NCBI GenBank assembly: GCA_965214975.1
Contig: OZ244055.1
Location: forward strand, 310,001-374,000
Origin: JAJEBT01 sp965214975
GTDB lineage: Bacteria > Pseudomonadota > Alphaproteobacteria > MPNO01 > UBA830
DNA: 64,000 nt
Reading direction: 5' to 3'
The position numbers and the translations under genes are program-made. The notes under the pieces were generated by a model, which saw nothing but the letters and a program-made list of their open reading frames with translations, was not told the origin of the DNA and did no database searches. This document shows, one piece after another, positions 28,334-37,164 of the stretch. Within the stretch, counting starts at the first letter, position 1, and each line of letters begins with the position of its first letter.

Positions 28334-30648
28334 CGTGGTTCTCCTCGGGATCTGGCGCCCCTGAGGGCGCGAAGGACTCTCTCCGGCGTCATGGGCAGGC
28401 GCCGGAGACGGACGCCGGTCGCGTGCGCGACGGCATTGGCGATCGCGGGCGCGATGCCGACGATGGGCGGCTCGCCGACGCCCTTGGCGCCGAACGGACC
28501 GGTGTCGTCGGGCACCTCGACGAGGATCGTGTTGATCTTCGGAGGGGAATCCAGGGTGCCCGGGATCTTGTAGTCCATCAGGGACGGGTTCGCGAGACGC
28601 CCGGAATCCCAGACCATCTCCTCGTGCAGGGCGTAGCCGACGCCCTGCACCACGCCGCCCTCCACCTGTCCCGCCACAGCCGAGGGGTTGATCGCCCGGC
28701 CGATGTCGTGGGCGGACCAGACCTCGACCGGAACGATGCGTCCGGTCGCCTCGTCGATCTCCACCTCGACCGCCTGGGCGGCGAAGATCCACGCGCCGAT
28801 CCTGCCGAACGGGAACCCCTTGACGACGCCGCGCTTGGGATCGAGGGCGTCGCCGTCGTAGGCCAGGGAATCGCTGCCGATCACGGGGCCGTCCGCGACC
28901 CAGTGGGCGTATCCCGAGATGTCCCGGTAGCTGACCTGCGCGTCGGGCACGCCCTTCAGGCCGATGTGGCCGCCGGCGCGCATCTCGAGATCCTCGACGG
29001 CGCATTCCATCATCGCCGCGGCGCGCCGCTTCAGCTGCTCGATCACGGCGTCGGCCGCCGAGACGACCGCGCGCCCGGCCATGTAGGTGACGCGGCTGGC
29101 CGTGGTCCCCCAGTTGTAGGGCGAGGAATCGGTGTCCGCCGCGGCAAGGCTGATCTGGCCGACCTCGAGGCCGAGGGCGGCCGCGCAGATCTGCACCAGC
29201 ACGGTGTCCGAGCCCTGGCCGTTGTCGACCGCGCCCGTGTTCAGGACCGCGGTTCCGTCCTCGAGGATGCGGATGATCGCGCCGGAGGTCAGGATGCCCG
29301 AGATGTGCGGCAGGCAGGCGATGCCGATGCCGCGCCGGCGCCCGTTCGGGCCGGAGATCCGCGCCCGGCGCCGTTCCCAGTCGCAGGCGTCGCGCACCCG
29401 CGACAGGCATTCCTTCAGGGCGGGCGCCGACAGCGTCAGCCCGGCGAGCCATTCCTCGCCCGGACGCACCGCGTTGGCGATGCGGAAATCGATCGGGTCG
29501 ATGCCGAGCCTGTCCGCGATCTCGTCGATCTGGGTCTCTCCGGCGATCGCCACCTGGGGGCCGCCGAAGCCCCGGAACGCGCCGGCCCGGAGCTTGTTGG
29601 TGTAGACCGCGCGGCATCTCACCGAAACGTTCCCGATGTGATAGGGCCCGCGGCAGAACAGGGCGCAGATGCCGGCGACGCCCGGGCTGTCGTCCGCGTA
29701 GGCGCCGGCATCGAGGTCGATCCGCACCGCGCGGGCGAGCAGCCGGCCGTCCCTCGAGGCGCCGGTCTTCATCCACACCTTCGCGGGATGCCGGGAGCGG
29801 ATCATCTCGAAGTCCTGCTCCCGCGAAAGCGTCAGCTTCACCGGCCGGTTCGCCTTGCGGCACAGCGCCGCCACGATCGGCTGGACGGTCTGTTCCATCT
29901 TGCCGCCGAAGGCGCCGCCGACGCGCGGCGTGACGCAGCGGATCTTCGACATCGGCATGTCGAGGGCCTGCGCGACGTTGGCCTGGAGGCGGAACACGGA
30001 CTGGTTGCCCGACCAGACGGTGATCTTGCCGTTCGCGTCGATGTCCGCGACGGCGGAGCAGGGCTCCATGTAGGCGTGGCACTGGGCCTGGGTCTCGTAC
30101 TCCCCCTCGACGACGACGTCGCAGGAGTCCCAGGCCGACCCGACGTCGCCCTCGTCGATCCGGACCACGCTCATGACGTTCCGGTCGTGCTCGGCCTCGA
30201 AGACCCGGACCAGATCCCCGAAATTCTCGTGAACGAGAGGCGCGTCGCCGGCCGTCGCCTCGTCGACGGAGAGCACGGCCGGCAACTCCTCGTACGCGAC
30301 CTCGATCAGCGCCGCCGCCCTGCGCGCGGTTTCGGGGTCGACGGCCGCGACCGCGGCGACCGGCTCCCCCACGTAGCGCACCTTGCCCTTGGCGATCGCG
30401 GTCTCGTCCTTCACGAAGGGACCGATCCGGTGGTAGCCGATGTCGTCGCCGGTGAGGGTCGCGGCGACCCCCGGCACCGAGAGGGCGGCCGAAACGTCGC
30501 AGGACAGGATCCGCGCGTGCGCGTGCGGGCTCTGCAGGACCGCCGCGTGGAGCATCCGCGGGAGAGACAGGTCGTCGGAGTACTCGGCGCGGCCGGTGAT
30601 CTTCTCGCGCGCCTCCAGCCGCGGAAGGCTTCTGCCGACCGGGGTCAT
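28330..30648 (-). CDS. Molybdenum hydroxylase large subunit (xanthine dehydrogenase type)
   Basis: This 772-residue subunit has the aldehyde oxidase/xanthine dehydrogenase fold and binds the molybdopterin cofactor. Visible landmarks are VGGAFGGK (about 243-250), GAFRGFGGPQ (356-365) and GVGEPP near residue 725, which holds the catalytic Glu. It lacks the AYRCSF loop of true CO dehydrogenase, so it is an XDH-like hydroxylase rather than CoxL. Known relatives hydroxylate purines, nicotinate, quinoline or other N-heterocycles using water. The substrate here is unknown. ATG 30648 overlaps the stop of the iron-sulfur subunit (ATGA). The neighbouring medium and small subunits complete the usual three-chain enzyme. 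Confidence 0.92.
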   Translation of the reverse strand: MTPVGRSLPRLEAREKITGRAEYSDDLSLPRMLHAAVLQSPHAHARILSCDVSAALSVPGVAATLTGDDIGYHRIGPFVKDETAIAKGKVRYVGEPVAAVAAVDPETARRAAALIEVAYEELPAVLSVDEATAGDAPLVHENFGDLVRVFEAEHDRNVMSVVRIDEGDVGSAWDSCDVVVEGEYETQAQCHAYMEPCSAVADIDANGKITVWSGNQSVFRLQANVAQALDMPMSKIRCVTPRVGGAFGGKMEQTVQPIVAALCRKANRPVKLTLSREQDFEMIRSRHPAKVWMKTGASRDGRLLARAVRIDLDAGAYADDSPGVAGICALFCRGPYHIGNVSVRCRAVYTNKLRAGAFRGFGGPQVAIAGETQIDEIADRLGIDPIDFRIANAVRPGEEWLAGLTLSAPALKECLSRVRDACDWERRRARISGPNGRRRGIGIACLPHISGILTSGAIIRILEDGTAVLNTGAVDNGQGSDTVLVQICAAALGLEVGQISLAAADTDSSPYNWGTTASRVTYMAGRAVVSAADAVIEQLKRRAAAMMECAVEDLEMRAGGHIGLKGVPDAQVSYRDISGYAHWVADGPVIGSDSLAYDGDALDPKRGVVKGFPFGRIGAWIFAAQAVEVEIDEATGRIVPVEVWSAHDIGRAINPSAVAGQVEGGVVQGVGYALHEEMVWDSGRLANPSLMDYKIPGTLDSPPKINTILVEVPDDTGPFGAKGVGEPPIVGIAPAIANAVAHATGVRLRRLPMTPERVLRALRGARSRGEPR

Positions 30649-31121
30649 CCCGCGTCTCCGCCGCAGACGGCGCGCACCGCGTCGACCACCTTGACGTAGC
30701 CCGAGCAGCGGCAGAGGTTTCCCGAGAGGCCCTCGCGGATCCGGTCGTCCGACAGCGGCTCGTTCGTCGCCGCGAGCGCCGCGGCCGCCATGATCATTCC
30801 CGGCATGCAGAAACCGCACTGCACCGCTCCGGCGTCCAGGAACGCCTGCTGGACGGGGGACAGGCGCCCGTCGGCCTCGAGACCCTCGACGGTGCCGATC
30901 TCGCGGCCCGCGCAGTTCGCGGCCAGCGAGAGGCAGGCGCGCACGATCCTGCCGTCGACCGTCACGGTGCAGGCGCCGCAGACCCCCTGGTTGCAGCCCC
31001 GCTTGGCGCCGGTCAGCCGGAACTCCTCCCGCAGCACGTGGAGCAGCGTGTCGTCCGCGCGGACGAACGCCTGGCGGAGCTCGCCGTTGACCGACAGGGA
31101 GACGGGCGTTTTCCCGCTCAC
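30645..31121 (-). CDS. Molybdenum hydroxylase [2Fe-2S] small subunit
   Basis: 158 residues carry both iron-sulfur domains. The plant-ferredoxin-type cluster has CNQGVCGAC with a further Cys in RACLSL, and the C-terminal helical domain has CGFCMPGM and CRCSGY. It passes electrons from the molybdenum centre to FAD. The start is GTG 31121, overlapping the FAD-subunit stop (GTGA). Confidence 0.93.
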   Translation of the reverse strand: MSGKTPVSLSVNGELRQAFVRADDTLLHVLREEFRLTGAKRGCNQGVCGACTVTVDGRIVRACLSLAANCAGREIGTVEGLEADGRLSPVQQAFLDAGAVQCGFCMPGMIMAAAALAATNEPLSDDRIREGLSGNLCRCSGYVKVVDAVRAVCGGDAG

Positions 31122-31963
31122 GCCGGGCCTCCTTTCCGGGCCCTCGCGATGGCCCGCCTCACCAGCGCCGGGATCAGGAGCAGCCGGTACTCCGCGCTGC
31201 CGCGGAAGTCGTCCACCGGATCGGCGGCGTCCACGAGAATCTCGCAGGCCGCGGCGACCGCGCTCTCCGTGACGCCTTCCTCGACGAGAACGGCGTCGGC
31301 GTCGGCCGACCGCACCGGGCCCGCGCCGCAGCCGCCGAGGGCGATCCGCGCATGGCTGCATTCCGTCCCCGCCCCGGACAGGACGGCGGCCACCGAGACG
31401 GTGGCGAAGTCGCCGTCGACCCGCGCGAACTTCTCGTAGGCGGACACCGCGCCGTCCGGCGCCCGGGGCAGGCGCACGGCGCTCACCATCTCGCCCGGCC
31501 GGAGCGCGGTCTCGAGGTAGTCGACGAAGAAGTCCGCGGCCGGGATCTCCCGCGTCCCCCCGGTGCCGGAAATCTCGACCGAGGCGTCGGCCGCGACGAG
31601 CGCGGCCGGATAGTCCGCGGCGGGATCCGCGTGGGCGACGGCGCCGCCGATCGTTCCCATGTTGCGGATCGCGGGATGCCCGATCACGCGCGCGGCGTCG
31701 CGGACCACCCGCTGCCCCCCGTCGCAGCCGTCCAGCGCGGCGATGCTGGCGTGGCTCGCCATCGCCCCGAACACGATGTCGCCGTCGCGGGTGACGCGCC
31801 GGAGCGCCTCGACGTCCCGGAGGCTGACCAGGGCGGAGGGTGCGAGCAGATCGGCGTTCATCATCGCCACCAGCGTGGCGCCGCCGGCGAGGCAGCGGGC
31901 CTCCGCGTCCTCCGCAAGCAGCGCGACCGCTTCCCCGACCGTCCGCGGAAAATGGAGTTTCAC
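31118..31963 (-). CDS. Molybdenum hydroxylase FAD-binding medium subunit
   Basis: 281 residues of the CO dehydrogenase flavoprotein family. The FAD-binding blocks AGGATLVAMMN and NMGTIGGAVAHADPAAD are clear, and the C-terminal domain has RFRGSAEYRLLL-like text (DDFRGSAEYRLLL). It receives electrons from the iron-sulfur subunit. GTG 31963 overlaps the CoxG stop (GTGA). The frame is open upstream but only as a shadow of CoxG. Confidence 0.92.
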   Translation of the reverse strand: MKLHFPRTVGEAVALLAEDAEARCLAGGATLVAMMNADLLAPSALVSLRDVEALRRVTRDGDIVFGAMASHASIAALDGCDGGQRVVRDAARVIGHPAIRNMGTIGGAVAHADPAADYPAALVAADASVEISGTGGTREIPAADFFVDYLETALRPGEMVSAVRLPRAPDGAVSAYEKFARVDGDFATVSVAAVLSGAGTECSHARIALGGCGAGPVRSADADAVLVEEGVTESAVAAACEILVDAADPVDDFRGSAEYRLLLIPALVRRAIARARKGGPA

Positions 31964-32430
31964 GGCCTCCGCGTCCCCTGTTCCGCCGTTTCCAGCCTCC
32001 CCCGCATGCTGTCGGCGAACCGTTCGCCGAGATCCCGCGCCTTCTTTTTCATCATGCCGAAGCCGAAACGGCCGAAACGGCCGACGACGGACACCTCGGA
32101 CAGGTAGCGCACCTCGGTCTCGTCCGGGCCGACCGCCCTGAGATGCAGTTCGCTGTCGGCCGACAGCATGCTGGCCTTTCCGCCTTCCTCGCCGCGCGTC
32201 CTCGTCGCAGCATATGTGGGGGCTTCGGTCTCGACAAGCTCGACCGAGACGTTGAAGGACGTCCGGACGGGGCCCATGGCGACCATGACGCTTGCGCGGT
32301 ATTCGCCGCCGCCGAGGATCTCGACCTCGCCGCAGCCGGGAACGCAGGGCGCGACCTCCGCCGGATTCATCACGAACGCCCACACGCGCCCGATCGGCGC
32401 CCCGACGAGAAAGGTTTCCTCTATCTTCAC
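31960..32430 (-). CDS. CoxG-like SRPBCC-family accessory protein
   Basis: This 156-residue protein has the SRPBCC/CoxG fold: IEETFLVGAPIGRVWAFV, then MNPAEVAPCVPGCGEVEILGG, and a late SVVGRFGRFGFGMM segment followed by a charged helix. CoxG proteins accompany molybdenum hydroxylases and are thought to help anchor or mature them. The GTG start at 32430 has GGGAG upstream. It is the first gene of a four-gene block joined by 4-base overlaps. Confidence 0.85.
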   Translation of the reverse strand: MKIEETFLVGAPIGRVWAFVMNPAEVAPCVPGCGEVEILGGGEYRASVMVAMGPVRTSFNVSVELVETEAPTYAATRTRGEEGGKASMLSADSELHLRAVGPDETEVRYLSEVSVVGRFGRFGFGMMKKKARDLGERFADSMRGRLETAEQGTRRP

Positions 32431-32760
32431 CGTCGGCTCCCGCCGCTGCCGGGAAAGTTCCGGAAACCGGATTATAGAGGGCGGGAGAGCCGGGGACAGC
32501 GGCCGGAATCCCGGCCCCGTCCGCCCCGTCGCCATGGGGTCGGGGCCGCCGTGCCGGGAACCGCCCGCGCGAAAGCGCCTTTTCGGCGATGGCGTCGAAA
32601 CCGGCGACCGCGGGGGCGGGTTGCCGGTGTCATCGGACTCGTCGAAGCCGGTCTCTTCCCGGTGGCCGGTCTTCACGATCGCGTTCTCCGGGCCGCGCGG
32701 GCCGGAGGTTTCCGTCGGGCCTCTCCGCTCCGTGACCGGGGGCCGCCGCGGCGCAACGGG
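32431..32760. other. Intergenic region upstream of the molybdenum hydroxylase block
   Basis: About 330 bases between the cupin-dioxygenase gene and CoxG. Nothing coding is supported. It has a small AT-containing stretch (GGATTATAGAGG near 32470) that may belong to a promoter for the hydroxylase genes. The GC-rich part around 32580 has repeated CGCGCG/GGCG text but no confident hairpin. Confidence 0.4.
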
Positions 32761-33744
32761 CTACGCCCGCACCTCCTCCCGCGCGATTCCCAGCCGCCGC
32801 CGCGCCTCGCGGTCGGTGACGACGAACAGGTCGGCTTCGCCCCCTGCCGCCGTGTGAGCGGCCCAGTTCCAGTGCGGAACGGTGAAGGTGTCGTTGGCGG
32901 ACCACGCGATCCGCTCCCCGCCGACAACCGATGTTCCCTCTCCCGAGACCACGAGGACGATCGCGCTCCACGTGGCGCGGCGCGCGCGGGTCGTCCGGCC
33001 GGAGGGGAGGCGCACGGCGTAGCAGTCGAGCGTCCTCGTCACCGCGCCGCCGGTCGCCGGATCGACGTATCGGACGACCCTCGCGCCGTCGTCCCGCATC
33101 GGCGCCTCCGAGAGCAGGCGGCGCGTCCTGGCGCCGGGATGGCGGAAGCCGCGCGCCGGCGCGGCGGACGCATCCCGCTTTCCCGGTTCGGGGGGAGCGC
33201 CGCCCTCCGTCCGGTCTCCGGGATCGAAGAAATTGGCGTCGAGCCCGTTGACGAGCGGCATGTCGGCGGCGTCGAACCAGACGGTGCGGCGGCCCGATTC
33301 GTTGACGTGGCCATGCCAGACCCAGGGCGGCGTGAGGACGAGATCGCCCGGCAGCATCTCGCAGCGGCGCCCGTCGACGAAGGTCACCGCGCCCTCGGCC
33401 TGCGTGGAGAAGCGGATCGCGGCCGCGGTGTGGCGGTGCGGAAGCGCGCGGTCGCCGGGCTCGAGCACGGTGAAGGCGGACAGCAGGCCGTGGGTCGTCC
33501 GGGTCTCCCCGCCGAACGCGGGATGCGCCATGATCAGCGCGCGCCGCTCCGCGTCCTCCATCGGCACTTCGGCCGCCGCGCGGGCGACGAACGGCTCGAT
33601 GTCCCTCCAGCGCCATATGAAGGGGGTGTCGGACGGCGCGGGTGCGGCCGGCGTGATCCGCGCGTACCGGTCCCACAGCGGATGAAGACCCGACGCCCCG
33701 AGATCGGCGATCAGGCCGGCGTCGGTCCTCGGTGCGCCCGCCAT
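32761..33744 (-). CDS. Gentisate 1,2-dioxygenase-like bicupin
   Basis: 327 residues with two cupin domains. The first has the iron-ligand pattern LPHRHTAAAIRF and the later HGHVN. The second has VPHWNWAAHTA. Other family blocks are FIWRWRDIEPFV and APFG-type AHPAFGGETRTTHGL. Gentisate dioxygenase opens the ring of 2,5-dihydroxybenzoate to maleylpyruvate, and relatives act on salicylate or hydroxynaphthoate. The gene lies just after the Rbs-type binding protein and before the hydroxylase block, so it is probably part of the same degradative pathway. The true substrate is not known. Confidence 0.8.
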   Translation of the reverse strand: MAGAPRTDAGLIADLGASGLHPLWDRYARITPAAPAPSDTPFIWRWRDIEPFVARAAAEVPMEDAERRALIMAHPAFGGETRTTHGLLSAFTVLEPGDRALPHRHTAAAIRFSTQAEGAVTFVDGRRCEMLPGDLVLTPPWVWHGHVNESGRRTVWFDAADMPLVNGLDANFFDPGDRTEGGAPPEPGKRDASAAPARGFRHPGARTRRLLSEAPMRDDGARVVRYVDPATGGAVTRTLDCYAVRLPSGRTTRARRATWSAIVLVVSGEGTSVVGGERIAWSANDTFTVPHWNWAAHTAAGGEADLFVVTDREARRRLGIAREEVRA

Positions 33745-33756
33745 GGCTCGCCCGGA

Positions 33757-34680
33757 CTACCTCTTCTTCGGCAGGAACCTGTCGACGTTGGCCGCGTCCA
33801 CCAGGACGTGATCGACGTAGACCTTCCGGTCGAGCTTGCGGCCCCTGAGCTGCGCGTCCATCGTGTTGACGCCGAGAACGCCCCACGCGACCGGGTTGAG
33901 CGCCACCGTCAGGCCCATGTCGCCGCGCTTGACGGCGGCTCTCGCCGGCGGGATGCCGTTCATTCCGGTGACGACCACCTTCCCCTTCAGGCCGGCGGCG
34001 ACGACCGCCTGCGCGGCGCCGAGTCCCAGCTCGTCGTTGGCGCCGTAGACCGCGTCGAGATCGGGATGCGCGACCAGGGCGTCCTCGGTGAACTTGAGGC
34101 CGTTCTCGCGGGTCAGCAGCATTTCGTGGCGGAACACGATCTCGATGCCCGGATGCTTCGCCATCTCGTCCGCGTAGCCCTTGGCGAAATTGATGAAGGC
34201 CTGCGCGCCCGCCGGTCCCGCCAGCATGGCGACCTTTCCCTTGCCGCCCAGCTTTCCGGCGGTCCACGCCGCGATCTCGCCTCCGACCAGCAGCTCGTTG
34301 ACCGCGATGTGGAGCAGCTGGTCCTTGCAGGCGGAACCGCGCGCGATCGACATCATGGGGATTCCGGCCCGCTTCGCCCCGGCGTAGGCGGAACACAGCG
34401 CCCGCGCGTCGATCGGCGAGATCAGGATGCCGTCGACCTTCTTGGCGATCAGGTCGCCGACCCCGTTCAGCTGCTTCGCGATGTCCTCCTCGGCGTTCAC
34501 CACCGAAACCTCGTGGCCGAGCTCCTTCGCCCGTTTCTTCATTCCGTTGAGCATCGCGATGTAGAACGGGTTGGTGTCGGAAGCGAGCGCGACGCCGATC
34601 GTTCCCGCGTTCGCGCCTCCCCAGCCGGCGGCGAGCAGGGCCGCGGCGGCAGCCGCCAGCGCTCCGTTCGTGATTCTCAT
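33757..34680 (-). CDS. Periplasmic sugar-type ABC substrate-binding protein (RbsB-like)
   Basis: 307 residues with a signal peptide (Ala-rich core to about residue 25) and a type I binding-protein fold: IGVALASDTNPFYIAMLNGM, DGILISPIDARAL, AVYGANDELGLGAAQA. Relatives bind ribose and other sugars, autoinducer-2 or small hydroxylated compounds. It belongs with the downstream-facing RbsA/RbsC-like genes. In this setting the ligand may be a non-sugar aromatic, but that is inference. Confidence 0.88.
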   Translation of the reverse strand: MRITNGALAAAAAALLAAGWGGANAGTIGVALASDTNPFYIAMLNGMKKRAKELGHEVSVVNAEEDIAKQLNGVGDLIAKKVDGILISPIDARALCSAYAGAKRAGIPMMSIARGSACKDQLLHIAVNELLVGGEIAAWTAGKLGGKGKVAMLAGPAGAQAFINFAKGYADEMAKHPGIEIVFRHEMLLTRENGLKFTEDALVAHPDLDAVYGANDELGLGAAQAVVAAGLKGKVVVTGMNGIPPARAAVKRGDMGLTVALNPVAWGVLGVNTMDAQLRGRKLDRKVYVDHVLVDAANVDRFLPKKR

Positions 34681-34731
34681 GGTTCGCCCTCCCTCTTGCG
34701 GGCCGAGTCTACCACGGGAGCCCTTCCGGCC

Positions 34732-35685
34732 CTATCCCCGCCGTAGCCGGTCGGCGGCCGCGGCGGCGACGATGACCGCGCCGACCGCGACCTGCTGCCA
34801 GTACGAATGGACGTTGGCCAGGTTGAGCGCGTTGGCGAGCACGATCATGATGAACACGCCGATGACCGACTTGTAGAGCTTTCCCTCGCCGCCGAAGAGC
34901 GAGGCGCCGCCGAGGACGACGGCGGCGATCGCCGTCAGCTCGTAGAAGATCCCCGCCGTCGGCTGGCCGGATTGCAGGCGCGAGCACAGCATCACCCCGC
35001 CGGTTCCGGCGAGAGCGCCGCACCAGACATACGCCGACATGCGGATCCTCGCGATGTCGATGCCGGCCAGGTACGCCGCCTCGCCGTTGCCGCCCGTCGC
35101 GAAGATCCGCAGCCCGTAGGCCGTGCGGTGCAGCATCCAGTGGAACGCGATGAAGACCGCGACCGGAAACAGGACCAGGTAGGGAACGCCGAACAGGCGC
35201 TCGATCGCGAAGTCGAGAAACGGCCGGGGCAGTCCCTCGTCGCCGACCACCGGGCGTCCTCCGGTGATCAGGAACGTCGCGCCGCGGAAGGCGACCATGG
35301 TGCCGAGGGTGGCGATGAACGGATTGACGTCGAGCCTGGTGACGATCAGCCCGTTGACCAGCCCGACCCCGGCCCCGACCAGGATGCCGGCGACGATCCC
35401 CGCGACGGCCCCGAACTCCAGCATCGCCATCGCCGCGACGCAGCCCGAGAGAGCGACCACTGATCCGACGGAGAGATCGAAGCCGCCGCACACGATCACG
35501 TAGGTCATGCCGATCGCGATGACCGTCAGGACGGCGCCCTGCACGAGCACGTTGTTGATGTTGACGGGCGACAGGAAACGCGACGACAGCAGCGACGCGA
35601 CGACGCAGAGAACGATCAGCGCGATCAGCGGCATCTGGTTCCAGAGGACCGTCCTCGCGCCCGTGCTCCGCCATGCGGTCCGCAT
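34732..35685 (-). CDS. Sugar-type ABC transporter permease (RbsC-like)
   Basis: 317 residues with 8-10 hydrophobic helices and RbsC blocks VIVCGGFDLSVGSVVAL, NPFIATLGTM, FATGGNGEAAYLAGI and VVLGGASLFGGEGKL. It forms the inner-membrane channel of the importer. It sits between the ATPase and binding-protein genes on the same strand. Confidence 0.92.
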   Translation of the reverse strand: MRTAWRSTGARTVLWNQMPLIALIVLCVVASLLSSRFLSPVNINNVLVQGAVLTVIAIGMTYVIVCGGFDLSVGSVVALSGCVAAMAMLEFGAVAGIVAGILVGAGVGLVNGLIVTRLDVNPFIATLGTMVAFRGATFLITGGRPVVGDEGLPRPFLDFAIERLFGVPYLVLFPVAVFIAFHWMLHRTAYGLRIFATGGNGEAAYLAGIDIARIRMSAYVWCGALAGTGGVMLCSRLQSGQPTAGIFYELTAIAAVVLGGASLFGGEGKLYKSVIGVFIMIVLANALNLANVHSYWQQVAVGAVIVAAAAADRLRRG

Positions 35686-35694
35686 CGCCGTTCC

Positions 35695-37164
35695 CTATCC
35701 GCCCAGGAGTTCCCGCAGCCGGCCCTCGGTGTACGTGCCGTCGCGGGTCAGCCGCGCCGCCACCTCGCCGGCCCGGAGGACGATGACCCGGTCGCTCACC
35801 GACATCACCTCGACCAGTTCGGACGAGGCGAGGAGGATGCCGCCGCCCCGTGCCGCGAAACCGTCCATCAGGCGATGGATCTGGGCCTTCGCGGCGACGT
35901 CGATGCCGTGGGTCGGCTCGTCGAGCAGCAGGACCGTCGCCTGTCCGGCAAGCCAGCGCGCGAAGATCGTCTTCTGCTGGTTGCCGCCGGACAGCTCGCG
36001 GACCGGCCTGCCGGGATCGCGGGGCCGGATGTCGACCCTTTCCATCAGGTCGCCGACGAGTTCGTCGACGGCGCTCCTGTCCAGACCCAGCGGGCGGGCG
36101 AACCGGGCGAGATTCGGCAGGATGATGTTCTCCCGCACGGTGAGCCCCATGACCAGGCCGTGGGAGCGCTCCCCGGGCACGAAACCCAGCCCGCGGCCGA
36201 TGGCGTCCCGCGGGTTGCGGGGCGCCGCCGCGTCCTCGTTGGCCCCCGCCCGTCCGGCCCCGCGGCCGGCGCCGTAGAGCCGTCTCAGCATCGCGGTGGC
36301 GCCGCTGCCGAGAAGCCCCGCGAGCCCGACGATCTCGCCGGCGCGGATCTCGACCCCGCCGTCCCTGACCAGCGCGCCGCCCCTGGGGTTCCCGTGGCCG
36401 CGATGCAGGCTGCGCCGGAGATCGCGCCCCGTCATCAGGCCGGCCATGTCCCGCTGCGAGAGTTCGCCGCGCCGGCCTTCCCCGACCTTGCGACCGTCGC
36501 GCAGCACCGTGACGCGATCGGCGATCCGTTCCACCTCGTCCAGGCGGTGGGACACGTAGACCATGCCGACGCCCTGGCGCCTGAGGGAGCCGATCACGTC
36601 GAACAGCCGCTCGACCTCGCGCGCCTCGAGCGAGGCGGTGGGCTCGTCGAGCACGAGAAGCCGGGCGTCGGACGCCAGCGCCCGCGCGATCATCACGAGC
36701 TGGCGTTCGGCGTAGCCGAGACGGCCGACCGCCAGGTCGACGTCGACATCGAGGTCGAGGCGCCCGATCAGCGCGGCGGCGTCGTCGCGCAGGCGCGAAC
36801 GGTCGAGCTCCCGCAGCGCGCCGAGCCGGGATCTGACGGGGAGCCGTCCGAGCAGCACGTTCTCGGCGACGGTGCGGGCCGGCACGACATGCATTTCCTG
36901 GGGAATGACGACGACGCCGGAGCGGATCGCCTCGCGCGGGCTGGCGTGGTCGACGCGCCGTCCGTCGAGCCTGATCTCGCCGGCGTCCGGCCTGTGCACG
37001 CCGCCGAGCATCTTCACCAGCGTCGACTTGCCGGCGCCGTTCTCGCCGATCAGGGCGTGCACCTCCCCGCGCCGGACGTCGAAGGAGACGTCGTCCAGCG
37101 CGCGGGTGGCGAGAAAGTCCTTCGAGATCCCGTGCGCGACGGCGAAGGGGGGCGAACCGTTCAA
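35695..37164 (-). CDS. Sugar-type ABC transporter ATP-binding protein (RbsA-like, double NBD)
   Basis: About 489 residues with two nucleotide-binding halves. The first has Walker A GENGAGKS, Walker B LLVLDEPTASL and a weak signature (LGYAERQLVMIARAL). The second has no proper Walker A, as is usual in RbsA, but has LSGGNQQKTIFARWL and LLLDEPTHGID. The chosen start is TTG 37164, overlapping the hydrolase stop (TTGA). No ATG lies near. The frame is open far upstream only as a shadow. Confidence 0.9.
   Translation of the reverse strand: MNGSPPFAVAHGISKDFLATRALDDVSFDVRRGEVHALIGENGAGKSTLVKMLGGVHRPDAGEIRLDGRRVDHASPREAIRSGVVVIPQEMHVVPARTVAENVLLGRLPVRSRLGALRELDRSRLRDDAAALIGRLDLDVDVDLAVGRLGYAERQLVMIARALASDARLLVLDEPTASLEAREVERLFDVIGSLRRQGVGMVYVSHRLDEVERIADRVTVLRDGRKVGEGRRGELSQRDMAGLMTGRDLRRSLHRGHGNPRGGALVRDGGVEIRAGEIVGLAGLLGSGATAMLRRLYGAGRGAGRAGANEDAAAPRNPRDAIGRGLGFVPGERSHGLVMGLTVRENIILPNLARFARPLGLDRSAVDELVGDLMERVDIRPRDPGRPVRELSGGNQQKTIFARWLAGQATVLLLDEPTHGIDVAAKAQIHRLMDGFAARGGGILLASSELVEVMSVSDRVIVLRAGEVAARLTRDGTYTEGRLRELLGG

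Noticed and set aside
28423..30699. Plus-strand 758-codon frame opposite the molybdenum subunit
   Set aside because: Low-complexity Arg/Asp/Gly text. The minus-strand gene has clear family motifs throughout.
31840..34746. Plus-strand 968-codon frame across several catabolic genes
   Set aside because: It runs through four well-supported opposite-strand genes and has no recognisable domain.
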